53,408 nucleotides of DNA from Paenibacillus sp. Marseille-Q4541 (lineage in GTDB: Bacteria > Bacillota > Bacilli > Paenibacillales > Paenibacillaceae): the NCBI RefSeq assembly GCF_018310695.1, contig NZ_JAGXCY010000030.1, positions 1-53,408 of the forward strand, in the 5' to 3' direction. Below are positions 44,922-53,408 of the stretch, piece by piece. Under the pieces are notes generated by a model. That model did not search any database. It saw only the letters and a list, made by a program, of their open reading frames with translations, and had not been told where the DNA came from. Positions within the stretch are counted from its first letter, which is position 1. Each line of letters opens with the position of its first letter. The position numbers and the translations under genes were made by a program.

Positions 44922-47435
44922 ATGGATATTAAAGCATTAAGAAGAGAAGATGTGGAGCTGCTTGCTCCTGCCGGTGATTGGGATTGTATGCGTTCGGCTG
45001 TTGCCAATGGCGCGGATGCCATATTTTTTGGTGTTGAGAAATTTAATGCCCGGGCAAGAGCAAATAACTTCCGTATGGAAGAACTACCTGAAATCATGGC
45101 GTTTTTGCATAGCTATGGAGTAAAAGGATTTTTGACATTTAATATTTTGGTGTTTGAGAATGAGCTTAAGGATGCGAAGGAACTCGTTGACGCTTGTGTG
45201 GAAGCAGGGGTTGATGCTGTTATCGTTCAGGATTTGGGTCTTGTGAAAATGATTCGCGAAATTTCTCCTGACTTTCCGATTCATGGGTCTACACAGATGA
45301 CGATTACTTCACCAGAAGCGGTTGAGTTCACGAAACCTTTTGATATTGAACGCGTTGTGCTTGGACGAGAAAATAACCTGAAACAGATTCAGAAAATTGG
45401 CGAGCAAGCTCGTTTGCCGATGGAAGTATTTGTCCATGGTGCTTTGTGTGTTTCCTACTCAGGTCAATGCTTGACTTCGGAAATGTGGGGCGGACGTTCT
45501 GCAAACCGTGGGGAATGTGCACAGGCTTGCCGTCTTCCGTACGATTTGATGGTGGATGGGGAGCAAAAACCGATGGGAGACGTAGCGTATCTGCTATCTC
45601 CTAAGGATCTTGCTGCTATTGATATTATGCCTGAGCTGATTGAAGCAGGTGTAACTTCCTTTAAAATCGAGGGACGTCTCAAAACGCCGGAGTATGTGGC
45701 AAACGTCGTAAGTAAATACCGCAAAGCGATTGACGGTTATTTTGACGGTATTCAGAACCCGGTAAGCAAGGAAGAAATTCGTGAGCTCGAGCAAAGCTTT
45801 TCCCGTGGATTTACGCATGGTTTCTTGGAAGGAACTAACAACAAAAAGTTGGTGGATGGAACGTTCCCGAAAAGCCGTGGGGTGTATCTTGGACGCGTGG
45901 AGAAGATTTTGCGTGATGGCGTCGTATGTAAGATTGAAGCTCCGCTGAAACGTGGAGATGGAATCGTGTTTGATGCAGGGGACCCAACTCAGCGTGAAGA
46001 GGGAGGTCGTGTATACGACATCCGCCGTCAAGGGGTGAAAATCGAGGGAGAAGCTGGCGAAGGCTGGATCATCGATATCGTACCTGGCCGCAGCGATGTG
46101 GACTTGCGTCGTTTGCACGAAGGTGATCGCATCTGGAAAACAAATGACCCAGCGCTCGACAAACGTCTGCGTCAAAGCTATGACACCGAGAAGCCTTATC
46201 GGGTTTTCCCTGTGCATGTGAGTGTTGTCGGTCGCCCAGGGGGCGTGCTTGAAACAACATGGACTGATGTGCAAAAAGGCACGACAGTCCGTGTTGATTC
46301 TGAGCTGGAACTGGAAATTGCCAAGAAGCGCCCGATGAATCGGGAATTGCTCGAAGAGCAATTTGGGCGCCTCGGAGGCACGGTGTTCCAGCTGGAGGAA
46401 CTCGACGTCCAGCTTCATGGGGACGTCATCGTTCCGATGCGCGAGCTGAACAGCATCCGCCGCCGTGCGGTGGAGTTGCTCGCGGGCGAGCGTCCAAAAC
46501 CTCCTGTTTACGTAAAACGGGAGGTCGAAGTTTACGGCGATGCAGCTGTGCCTGCAGCGCCTGTGAAGCGCGGCGAGGCCGAGCTGACCGCGCTCTGCCG
46601 CAGCCTTCCGCAGGTGGAAGCTGCGATTGAGGCGGGAATCGGTATGATTTATGCCGATTTCGAGTTCATTAAGCAGTTCCCTGCAGCAGTAGAGATGGTC
46701 CACGCGGCAGGCAAGAAAATCGCTCTCGCTACACCGCGTATTCATATGCCAGGCGAGAACGGGTACCATAACAACATCTTGCGTCTGAAACCTGACGCCG
46801 TGCTTGTTCGCAACACAGGTGCGCTGTACTTCTACCTTCGTCATCGGATGGAGAACCCAGACGTTGAGCATCCAGAACTTATTGGAGACTTTTCTCTGAA
46901 CATTGCCAACCACAAAGCGGTTGAACTGTTTGTAGAGGCAGGCTGCGATTATGTTACACCATCATACGATCTGAACATTCAGCAAATGGTGGATCTGCTT
47001 GAGCGTTCTCAGACAGGTAAAATGGAAGTCGTTATTCATCAGCATTTGCCGATGTTCCATACGGAACACTGCGTATATTGTACGTTCCTGAGCGAAGGAA
47101 CGGATTATACGAATTGTGGCCGTCCTTGTGAAGATCACAGCGTATCCCTGCAAGACCGTATTGGTATGTCCCATCCAGTTCGTGTAGATGAAGGCTGCCG
47201 TAACACGGTATACAATGCGATTGAGCAATCCGGCGCGGAATACCTGACCAACTTTATGGATCTGGGGGTATCCCGCTACCGCGTAGAGTTCCTGGAAGAA
47301 ACTCCAGAACAAGTGCGCGAAGTGATTGATCTGTATAACCGTGCACTGCGCGGAGAGATTAGCGGAACGCAGGTATGGAAGACGTTGAAAGCAACGAATC
47401 AGCTGGGTGTAACTCGTGGTCAGCTTGTAAAATAA
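44922..47435 (+). CDS. U32 family protein (large form, DUF3656-like)
   Basis: 837 residues, the long form of peptidase family U32. The N-terminal barrel (about 10-300) has ELLAPAGDWD and GADAIFFG. Four cysteines around HGALC..SGQC and GECAQAC (about residues 170-200) match the iron-sulfur ligands known in this family. The middle (about 380-490) is the extra domain of the long form. A C-terminal cluster CVYC..C..C (about 710-735) adds more cysteines. U32 members of this length include RNA hydroxylation enzymes such as RlhA, so an RNA-modifying role is more likely than proteolysis. AGGAGG lies 4 nt before the ATG at 44922. Confidence 0.85.
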   Translation: MDIKALRREDVELLAPAGDWDCMRSAVANGADAIFFGVEKFNARARANNFRMEELPEIMAFLHSYGVKGFLTFNILVFENELKDAKELVDACVEAGVDAVIVQDLGLVKMIREISPDFPIHGSTQMTITSPEAVEFTKPFDIERVVLGRENNLKQIQKIGEQARLPMEVFVHGALCVSYSGQCLTSEMWGGRSANRGECAQACRLPYDLMVDGEQKPMGDVAYLLSPKDLAAIDIMPELIEAGVTSFKIEGRLKTPEYVANVVSKYRKAIDGYFDGIQNPVSKEEIRELEQSFSRGFTHGFLEGTNNKKLVDGTFPKSRGVYLGRVEKILRDGVVCKIEAPLKRGDGIVFDAGDPTQREEGGRVYDIRRQGVKIEGEAGEGWIIDIVPGRSDVDLRRLHEGDRIWKTNDPALDKRLRQSYDTEKPYRVFPVHVSVVGRPGGVLETTWTDVQKGTTVRVDSELELEIAKKRPMNRELLEEQFGRLGGTVFQLEELDVQLHGDVIVPMRELNSIRRRAVELLAGERPKPPVYVKREVEVYGDAAVPAAPVKRGEAELTALCRSLPQVEAAIEAGIGMIYADFEFIKQFPAAVEMVHAAGKKIALATPRIHMPGENGYHNNILRLKPDAVLVRNTGALYFYLRHRMENPDVEHPELIGDFSLNIANHKAVELFVEAGCDYVTPSYDLNIQQMVDLLERSQTGKMEVVIHQHLPMFHTEHCVYCTFLSEGTDYTNCGRPCEDHSVSLQDRIGMSHPVRVDEGCRNTVYNAIEQSGAEYLTNFMDLGVSRYRVEFLEETPEQVREVIDLYNRALRGEISGTQVWKTLKATNQLGVTRGQLVK

Positions 47436-47451
47436 ATAGGTTATGAAAAAA

Positions 47452-47486
47452 GGGGGATCACAGTCTTTTATTGACTGTGATCCCCC
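47452..47486. terminator. Bidirectional terminator between U32 gene and polymerase/ligase gene
   Basis: A 14-bp perfect stem (47452-47465 with 47473-47486, GGGGGATCACAGTC and its complement) with A-rich and T-rich flanks. It ends both convergent genes. Confidence 0.92.
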
Positions 47487-47517
47487 TCTTTTATTTTGAT
47501 ACAAACATCTATTTTTC

Positions 47518-49986
47518 TTAGAAATTAACATTAGCCAATTGTTCTACTTGTTGTTGTGCTTCGGGCTGAACAGCAACGAGCTGATTCATGATCTGTTCGT
47601 CTGTTTGGCCCGTCTTTTTCAAGGAAGCGAGATACCATCTAGCGATCTCTTGATTTGTTGGGTCATTCATATCTTCCTTAAGTCCTTGCTTCAGTGTAGC
47701 TGCAGCTTCAGCAGGTTGATTTTGCATAAATTCAATTTTACCTGCACTCAGCGCAATGGAAGGAGTAATTTCAAAAGCTCGCCCTTGCAGCTGTCCTTCT
47801 GGTAATGTCTTAAGATGTTCAATTCCTTCTTTTACATGTTCATAAGCAGCAAGACCTGCTTTGAAGTACTCTTCTTTTTTCTCATTGTCTTGATTTCCGA
47901 GTGCCTGATAGCCAATATCGTGAGCCTGACTAATTAGTGTCTCATACCAGGTAATATCCCAGTTGAAGTTTTTGGCCCGCTCGTTTTGAATGGCAAAAGC
48001 TTTTTCATTCTCTCCTTTGGCCTGATAGAGGGAAATCTGCTGCCTCAGCATCTTTTTGTTAAAGGGTTCAGCCGCAAGTCCTCGTTCAAGCCAAGCCATT
48101 CCTTCGTTATAAAATTGTTCATCCTGAGTTTGGACATAAACTTGTTGATAAATTTCTGCCATAAGTAACAACGAATCAGGATGTGTTTTGCGTGTGGATA
48201 AATCTTTATCTAGTGCTGTTTTAATTTCTTCAAAAGATTGGCTGTTCTGTGCAACTTGCTGTGCTTCTACCGCAGCATAGCTGGACTGCAAATAACGTAC
48301 AGAGGTAAACAATACGATAATAGACAGGACTCCTACAACACCAAGGTAAGCATAACGTGAACCATTTCCTGTAAAACGAAGTTTTTTCACAGGTTTGTTA
48401 TCCATAACCGCAGCCATTCCTCCAAAACCTAGGAATACGAGAATCCCCATGAATACATAACTCATATTAAAGTCTAAAATACTGTGCGTAAGAATCGAGA
48501 AAGTAATAATGAAATATAGAAAATGGGACTCTCTATTCTCTTCAGAGGATCGGATATATCCTTTAACATACTTATAAATAATGAAAATCATAAAGCTCAT
48601 AAAAATAATGAAACCAATAATACCGACTTCTACAAGATATTGCATGAAAAAGTTATGTGCTTGACGGCTCGTGTATGGGTTGTTCTGATACGTTTCATAT
48701 AACGAAGCCCAAGCTCCCCCACCCGCACCAACGATCGGGTAATCACCGAGTAGTTTCATTGCATCTTTATAAAAAGTAAAACGCTCTAGCACACTGTGCT
48801 GATTAAAGTTAATGTTCTCAAGTCTAATTTGAATGCTTTGCGGTAAAATGCTTTTGAGTCCAGTACCTAAAAGTAATCCTCCCATAATTCCTGCAATAAC
48901 AGAGGAACCTACTGGAATCCAAAGGTTCGAATACTTCCGGTCTGCCCAGCGCTGTACCCCATTTGTCAGGCGAGGTGCCAGATACTTTTGGATGCTCCAT
49001 GCAAGGACCGCTGTAATGATCGATGCAACTAAAAGGTAGATCCAACCGTCTAAAGCTGCGGAGGCAGAATATTGTTCATGTAGCTGTAGACCTATCGTCG
49101 TAATTGGATTAAGAACGGCAATCGTAGCTCCTCCAGCAATAAGACAGTATATAATCCATAGAATCTGCTTCGCTGGTTTTAAAAAGAGTAGAAGTACGAC
49201 AAAAACAACGGGTAGCAGGACAAGTCCTGTTCTCGATAACGTGAGCAGTAACGAGATAATAATGGGAACAAGCATGAAGCCGTGTGTTAACTGGCCAATC
49301 CATTTTTTTGATTTCACCAAACTAAAGATGGATGCAAATAGCAGAGCCATAAGAAAAGCTGCATATGTATTCGCGTACTGAAATACCGATGTAAGCCGCG
49401 GTCCGTTGGAATCGACCATCACGGCATCTACGTAGATCCCATTCTGAACAGCTCCTGTAAACCAGCCGACAAGATTTGCGGCCAAATGGGACGCTCCTAG
49501 CCAGTTCAGTAGACCAAATCCGACAATAACATACGAAATCCCCAAAATTCCCAAATGTATGATATGATTAATTTGTTTGTTTTGGAGAATAAACACTGCA
49601 ATGGCAAATATGACCGCATAGATGCATTGGATCAATACCATATTCATTGCTAGATATTCCGACGCTGCAGAGATGAGAGAAAGTACATAAGTAAGAGGTA
49701 ACAGTAGGACAGCCACAAGCAGCCAATCTCTCTGCGTTTCTAGCTTAATCTCTCTGTAATAGTTCGCTATCCATAGGAACATGAGCAGGGATGAGATTAG
49801 GACAGCCCAATAGAGCGGCTTTTCAAAATTCAACATCTGACCGTTAAACAAGGCAATCTGGAACGGAGCCCAGATCAGGAACAAAACAAGGCCTCCAACA
49901 AGGAGCCATTCAAGCATAGATCGTTGTTTTTTCGGCTTACTACTATTGGTTGATTTGGTAGTGTTGCCGTATACTGGATTCGACAA
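47518..49986 (-). CDS. O-antigen ligase/polymerase-like membrane protein with TPR domain
   Basis: 822 residues. About a dozen membrane segments (about 25-570) have the Wzy_C/WaaL pattern, with the large loop near residues 370-430 containing the family's H-x-x-x-x-x-x-x-x-E-x-G-type motif (AHNFFMQYLVEVGI). The C-terminal part (about 600-822) is helical with TPR-like repeats, predicted to be extracellular or periplasm-facing. It should polymerise or transfer surface glycans. I use the TTG at 49986, which has AGGAG 9 nt upstream; the frame is open to 50058 without a site. It is divergent from wzm. Confidence 0.82.
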   Translation of the reverse strand: MSNPVYGNTTKSTNSSKPKKQRSMLEWLLVGGLVLFLIWAPFQIALFNGQMLNFEKPLYWAVLISSLLMFLWIANYYREIKLETQRDWLLVAVLLLPLTYVLSLISAASEYLAMNMVLIQCIYAVIFAIAVFILQNKQINHIIHLGILGISYVIVGFGLLNWLGASHLAANLVGWFTGAVQNGIYVDAVMVDSNGPRLTSVFQYANTYAAFLMALLFASIFSLVKSKKWIGQLTHGFMLVPIIISLLLTLSRTGLVLLPVVFVVLLLFLKPAKQILWIIYCLIAGGATIAVLNPITTIGLQLHEQYSASAALDGWIYLLVASIITAVLAWSIQKYLAPRLTNGVQRWADRKYSNLWIPVGSSVIAGIMGGLLLGTGLKSILPQSIQIRLENINFNQHSVLERFTFYKDAMKLLGDYPIVGAGGGAWASLYETYQNNPYTSRQAHNFFMQYLVEVGIIGFIIFMSFMIFIIYKYVKGYIRSSEENRESHFLYFIITFSILTHSILDFNMSYVFMGILVFLGFGGMAAVMDNKPVKKLRFTGNGSRYAYLGVVGVLSIIVLFTSVRYLQSSYAAVEAQQVAQNSQSFEEIKTALDKDLSTRKTHPDSLLLMAEIYQQVYVQTQDEQFYNEGMAWLERGLAAEPFNKKMLRQQISLYQAKGENEKAFAIQNERAKNFNWDITWYETLISQAHDIGYQALGNQDNEKKEEYFKAGLAAYEHVKEGIEHLKTLPEGQLQGRAFEITPSIALSAGKIEFMQNQPAEAAATLKQGLKEDMNDPTNQEIARWYLASLKKTGQTDEQIMNQLVAVQPEAQQQVEQLANVNF

Positions 49987-50058
49987 GGTAGAATTCTCCT
50001 TTTCTAGTAGATACGACATTATTTTAGCATAATACGTATAAAAATGAATGTTAAACAT

Positions 50059-50127
50059 TTTCTTTAATATAGAATAAATAAATTAATAACTTTAGATTTT
50101 AGATATTGAACTATCAAGGAGAAGCAC
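50059..50127. other. Divergent intergenic region ahead of wzm
   Basis: A short, very AT-rich stretch that must hold the promoter of the wzm-wzt operon and part of the leader of the ligase gene. No clear -35/-10 pair stands out. Confidence 0.35.
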
Positions 50128-51498
50128 ATGCATTTATACAAAAAGATAGCACTTACCGTTATTGCCATCATCTCTACTTGTTTATTTTTTGGGATTTTAC
50201 AAGTATATGATCAGTCAAATTTAAAATTAATAGTGCATTTCCAAGTTAAGTCTGATGTATCTGGCGAATATCAGCTCTTTTATAGTAATGATGCAGATAA
50301 ACCGGAGTGGAAAGAAGATAATTCTTTTAAGGAGAATTATGAAGTTGTAGATGGTTGGAAATCTATAGAATTCCATATTCCGAATGATACTATGGCGATT
50401 AGGCTAGATACTGGTGATAAGAAAGCAAATATTCAAATTAAAAGATTGGCATTAAAATCCAATAAAGAAGTGTTTATTACTGAGTCTAGCTCTTTTGTTA
50501 GTTTTAATGACCTTAAGATAAAGAGTCAAGGTAATGAGGTAAATGAATATGTTGCGGATAATGGAGATCCTTACTTAATAGTTAATATCGGATCGTATAT
50601 TACAGCTTCTATGGATGGAATAAATATAATAACCTTGCTATTTTATATTATTTTGAGTTTATTACTGGGAGGTATAACCACATATTCAGCTCGGTATTCA
50701 AAAGAGACTATTTTCTATATTCGTGAAGTTTTCAAAAATAGAAAGTGGATTTTAAATTTAGCGCGTAATGATTTTAAAACAAAATATGCATCTTCGTATC
50801 TGGGGGTTATTTGGGGGTTTATACATCCACTATTAACGATAGCAACTTACTGGTTTGTATTTCAAGTAGGTTTAAGGAGCGGCGATGTTGCTGAAGTTCC
50901 TTTCATTCTGTGGTTTATCGCAGGGATTATTCCGTGGTTCTTTTTTTCTGACGCGTTCTCAGGGGCTACTAATGTACTGTCTGAATACAGCTACTTAGTA
51001 AAGAAAGTAGTTTTCAAAATCGAACTATTACCATCTGTTAAGATTGTTTCAGCGCTTTTTGTACAGTTATTCTTTATAGGATTTATATTTGTAGTTTACT
51101 CTTTTTACGGATATTATCCTGACTTATATAACTTACAATTGTTTTATTACATTGTATGTCTTGTTTTTTTATTGTTTTCCTTGACTATTCTTACTTCTGC
51201 AGTAGTGCTGTTCTTCAAAGATCTTAATCAGATCATCGCTATCATACTGCAGATGGGATTTTGGTTTACTCCGATCGGTTGGTCAACGAGTATGCTTTCT
51301 GACTTCTGGGCATTTATTTTTAAACTAAATCCAATGTACTACATTGTGCAAGGTTACAGAGATTCGTTTATTGATAAAGTTCTATTTTATGAGCATCCTT
51401 ATCAAACACTTTATTTTTGGGTACTTTGTCTTTTTATTTTGACAGCAGGCATCGTTATATTCAAAAAATTAAAACCTCACTTTTCGGATGTATTATAG
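50128..51498 (+). CDS. ABC-2 polysaccharide export permease with extra N-terminal domain (Wzm-like)
   Basis: 456 residues, where the family is usually about 260. The extra N-terminal part is a membrane helix (about 6-28), an extracytoplasmic beta-rich region (about 30-165) and a second helix (about 168-190). The typical Wzm core follows, with LARNDFKTKYASSYLGVIWGF and six membrane segments (about 230-455). It should export a lipid-linked cell-surface glycan or teichoic-type polymer with the next gene. AAGGAG precedes the ATG. The region is richer in A/T than the upstream genes. Confidence 0.88.
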   Translation: MHLYKKIALTVIAIISTCLFFGILQVYDQSNLKLIVHFQVKSDVSGEYQLFYSNDADKPEWKEDNSFKENYEVVDGWKSIEFHIPNDTMAIRLDTGDKKANIQIKRLALKSNKEVFITESSSFVSFNDLKIKSQGNEVNEYVADNGDPYLIVNIGSYITASMDGINIITLLFYIILSLLLGGITTYSARYSKETIFYIREVFKNRKWILNLARNDFKTKYASSYLGVIWGFIHPLLTIATYWFVFQVGLRSGDVAEVPFILWFIAGIIPWFFFSDAFSGATNVLSEYSYLVKKVVFKIELLPSVKIVSALFVQLFFIGFIFVVYSFYGYYPDLYNLQLFYYIVCLVFLLFSLTILTSAVVLFFKDLNQIIAIILQMGFWFTPIGWSTSMLSDFWAFIFKLNPMYYIVQGYRDSFIDKVLFYEHPYQTLYFWVLCLFILTAGIVIFKKLKPHFSDVL

Positions 51499-51511
51499 GA
51501 GGATGAGTTGA

Positions 51512-52735
51512 ATGCAGACGATGATTGATATTAAAAACATAGTTAAAACCTACAAGTTATATGATAAACCCAAGGATCGCTTAAAGGAGACATTCTCTTT
51601 ATCTAAAAGAAAATATCATGTTGATTTTAGTGCACTTAAAGGTATTAGTTTTTCTGTCAACGCAGGGGATGCACTCGGAATCTTAGGAAAAAATGGTTCT
51701 GGTAAATCTACCTTACTAAAAATGATCACCGGGGTACTTACTCCTACTAGTGGAGAAATTAGAGTGAATGGTAAAGTTTCTGCCATTCTGGAATTGGGAG
51801 CAGGATTTAACCCTGAATATTCGGGGAGAGAGAATATCTATTTAAATGGCTTGATGATGGGGATAGATCGAAAAGAAATGGACTCGAAGATTGAAAGCAT
51901 TATTCAGTTTGCTGATATCGGTGATTTTATTGAACAGCCTGTAAAGTTATATTCTAGTGGTATGTTTGCGAGATTAGCCTTCGCTGTCTCTATTAATGTA
52001 GATCCTGATATATTAATTGTAGATGAAGCATTAGCAGTCGGAGACACTCGTTTTCAAACCAAATGTATAGAAAAGATGAAAGAATTAAAGTCCAAAGGAA
52101 CTACTATTCTGTTTGTCTCTCATGCAACGGAACAAGTAAAACGTTTCTGCAATAAAGCGATTTGGATTAAGGACGGGGTTATCGAAGCTGAGGGAGAAGC
52201 AAGTGAGATTGTAGATATCTATGAGGATTATATGAAAAATAGTACAGGTGATAGTAAGTATTCACAATATAAAGATGAAATTGTTCAAGAAAGTATTGAA
52301 GATAAACAAGATTTTAATATGCCTGAGAACCCAGATATATTAGCTTATATAAACAATGTGAAAATAAGTAAGGAGAAAATAAGAACGTTCGATTCAATAG
52401 AAGTAGAGATAGACTATGATGTTTACAAACCGTTTATAGAGGACTTGTTAATAGGAGTAGCTATATATACACCAAATAGAGAGTATGTGTTTGGTCCGAA
52501 TACATTCCTTGAAAAGGTTCAGATACCCAATAATATGGGAGCTCATAAAATTAAATATAAAATCCCGAAGGTTCCTTTATTAGGGGGGGCGTTTTGTGTT
52601 GATGTCGGTCTTTTCAATAATGAAGGAATAGTTTGTCTACATTATAAGGAGAATATTGTGACTTTCCAAATATCTAACAAATATATATCGGAAGGTTTTG
52701 TATATATTGATCATAAATGGGATGTGGTAAAATGA
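51512..52735 (+). CDS. ABC polysaccharide export ATPase with C-terminal domain (Wzt-like)
   Basis: 407 residues. The ATPase domain (about 1-245) has GKNGSGKST (Walker A, 59-67), YSSGMFARLAFA (signature) and ILIVDEALAVGD (Walker B). The C-terminal beta-sandwich (about 270-405) matches the Wzt_C pattern, which recognises the tip of the glycan before export. AGGAGG lies 8 nt upstream. The stop overlaps the next start as ATGA, so translation is coupled. Confidence 0.92.
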   Translation: MQTMIDIKNIVKTYKLYDKPKDRLKETFSLSKRKYHVDFSALKGISFSVNAGDALGILGKNGSGKSTLLKMITGVLTPTSGEIRVNGKVSAILELGAGFNPEYSGRENIYLNGLMMGIDRKEMDSKIESIIQFADIGDFIEQPVKLYSSGMFARLAFAVSINVDPDILIVDEALAVGDTRFQTKCIEKMKELKSKGTTILFVSHATEQVKRFCNKAIWIKDGVIEAEGEASEIVDIYEDYMKNSTGDSKYSQYKDEIVQESIEDKQDFNMPENPDILAYINNVKISKEKIRTFDSIEVEIDYDVYKPFIEDLLIGVAIYTPNREYVFGPNTFLEKVQIPNNMGAHKIKYKIPKVPLLGGAFCVDVGLFNNEGIVCLHYKENIVTFQISNKYISEGFVYIDHKWDVVK

Positions 52736-53408
52736 ATGATTTATTATTTGATCAATATCAGCGTTATAAAAATGTTGCTGATGCTATTCAAAGCATGAGG
52801 GATGGAACAAGCTGCTTGAAAATATTAGAGGTTGGTGCGAACGAGCATCAGAATTTAGAAAAATTTTTACCAAATGATGACATAAAGTATTTAGATGTAG
52901 AACTCCCTGAAAGATTGCTTTCTAACCCAAATTATTTTCTGGGTGATGCTACAAAAATGGAATTTCCTGACAAGAGCTTTGATGTAGTAGTCGCTCTTGA
53001 TGTATATGAACATATTCCTGCTTCGAAGAGGAAGTCATTCATATCTGAGATTAATAGAGTAAGTTCAAACTTCTTCATAATAACAGCTCCATTTAAATCG
53101 AAACGAGTTAGTGAGTCGGAACAAAGAGTCAACTCAATATTCAAAATTTTATTTGGTCACAACTTCAGATGGCTGGAAGAACACTTTGAAAATGGTTTAC
53201 CTGAAGAACAGGAACTGGAAGACGTAATGAATTCTTTAGATGTTAAGTTCCGTAAATTAAATCATGGTGATTTAAATATTTGGGAAACAATGATGGGTAT
53301 CCATTTTTTTGCAGCTAGAATACCCCAATTAATAACTTATAGAGAGAAGATAGATCAGTTTTATAATAATTATCTATACGAGAAAGATTATACTGCCGAA
53401 TCTTATAG
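52732..53408 (+). CDS. SAM-dependent methyltransferase, truncated by the window edge
   Basis: At least 225 residues, open to the last base of the window; the 3' end is not seen. Class I methyltransferase pattern: ILEVGANEHQN (motif I), YLDVELPERLL (second strand), and DVVVALDVYEHIP (motif for the substrate pocket). It overlaps wzt by 4 nt (ATGA). In such clusters a methyltransferase often caps the glycan and sets its length through Wzt; that link is inference. Substrate unknown. Confidence 0.85.
   Translation, partial: MNDLLFDQYQRYKNVADAIQSMRDGTSCLKILEVGANEHQNLEKFLPNDDIKYLDVELPERLLSNPNYFLGDATKMEFPDKSFDVVVALDVYEHIPASKRKSFISEINRVSSNFFIITAPFKSKRVSESEQRVNSIFKILFGHNFRWLEEHFENGLPEEQELEDVMNSLDVKFRKLNHGDLNIWETMMGIHFFAARIPQLITYREKIDQFYNNYLYEKDYTAESY

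Noticed and set aside
45594..46913. 439-residue ORF on the minus strand
   Set aside because: It lies wholly antisense to the well-supported U32 gene, has no recognisable domains and no ribosome binding site; the GC-rich patch removes stops by chance.

Overview
The window looks like a chromosomal segment of a Paenibacillus-type member of the Bacillota. It has low-to-moderate GC, strong AGGAGG-type ribosome binding sites, frequent GTG/TTG starts, a giant SLH-anchored surface protein, long-form HPF, prfB with the classical +1 frameshift, a bactofilin pair of the YhbE/YhbF type and a MinJ-like division protein. I count 36 protein genes, the last cut by the window edge. No rRNA, tRNA, CRISPR array or insertion sequence was seen.

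Layout. 1-4.8 kb: a 1580-residue SLH surface protein with four helical repeats and four beta-helix repeats. 5.2-11.6 kb: housekeeping genes csp, hpf, secA, prfB and a YitT-family membrane protein, mostly as single units with their own terminators. 11.7-13.2 kb: cardiolipin synthase on the minus strand. 13.3-22.2 kb: arginine biosynthesis as argCJBDF, with a promoter overlapped by an ARG-box-like dyad, then argGH behind a long repeat-rich leader. 22.3-25.8 kb: an esterase divergent from a yhbD-bactofilin-bactofilin operon, with a dense DnaA-box cluster between them. 25.9-33.6 kb: a VanW-like protein, then ftsE-ftsX-M23 peptidase-ctp-minJ, a cell division and wall remodelling neighbourhood. 33.7-35.4 kb: motAB-type stator genes on the minus strand. 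35.4-41.4 kb: uvrB behind a LexA-like dyad, a 0.5 kb gap packed with hairpins, uvrA and a 68-residue membrane protein. 41.5-47.4 kb: a secreted HtrA-like protease, a stalk-domain protein and a large U32 protein. 47.5-53.4 kb: a surface polysaccharide locus with an O-antigen-ligase/TPR membrane protein, an ABC exporter pair (Wzm with an added extracytoplasmic domain, Wzt with a C-terminal domain) and a truncated methyltransferase.

How the parts work together. The arg genes make the complete route from acetylglutamate to arginine: ArgJ recycles the acetyl group, ArgC/B/D/F give citrulline and ArgG/H finish. FtsEX normally gates an EnvC/PcsB-like peptidase, encoded immediately downstream here. 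UvrB and UvrA form the excision repair damage-recognition complex.

The most unusual signals are non-coding: (1) four exact TTATNCACA DnaA boxes plus five near-matches in about 200 bp, next to an AT-rich tract, upstream of the bactofilin operon; (2) a chain of strong hairpins between uvrB and uvrA; (3) a repeat-rich argG leader in which one 5' arm can pair with two alternative 3' arms. All functional statements are from reading the sequence; no search or folding was run.
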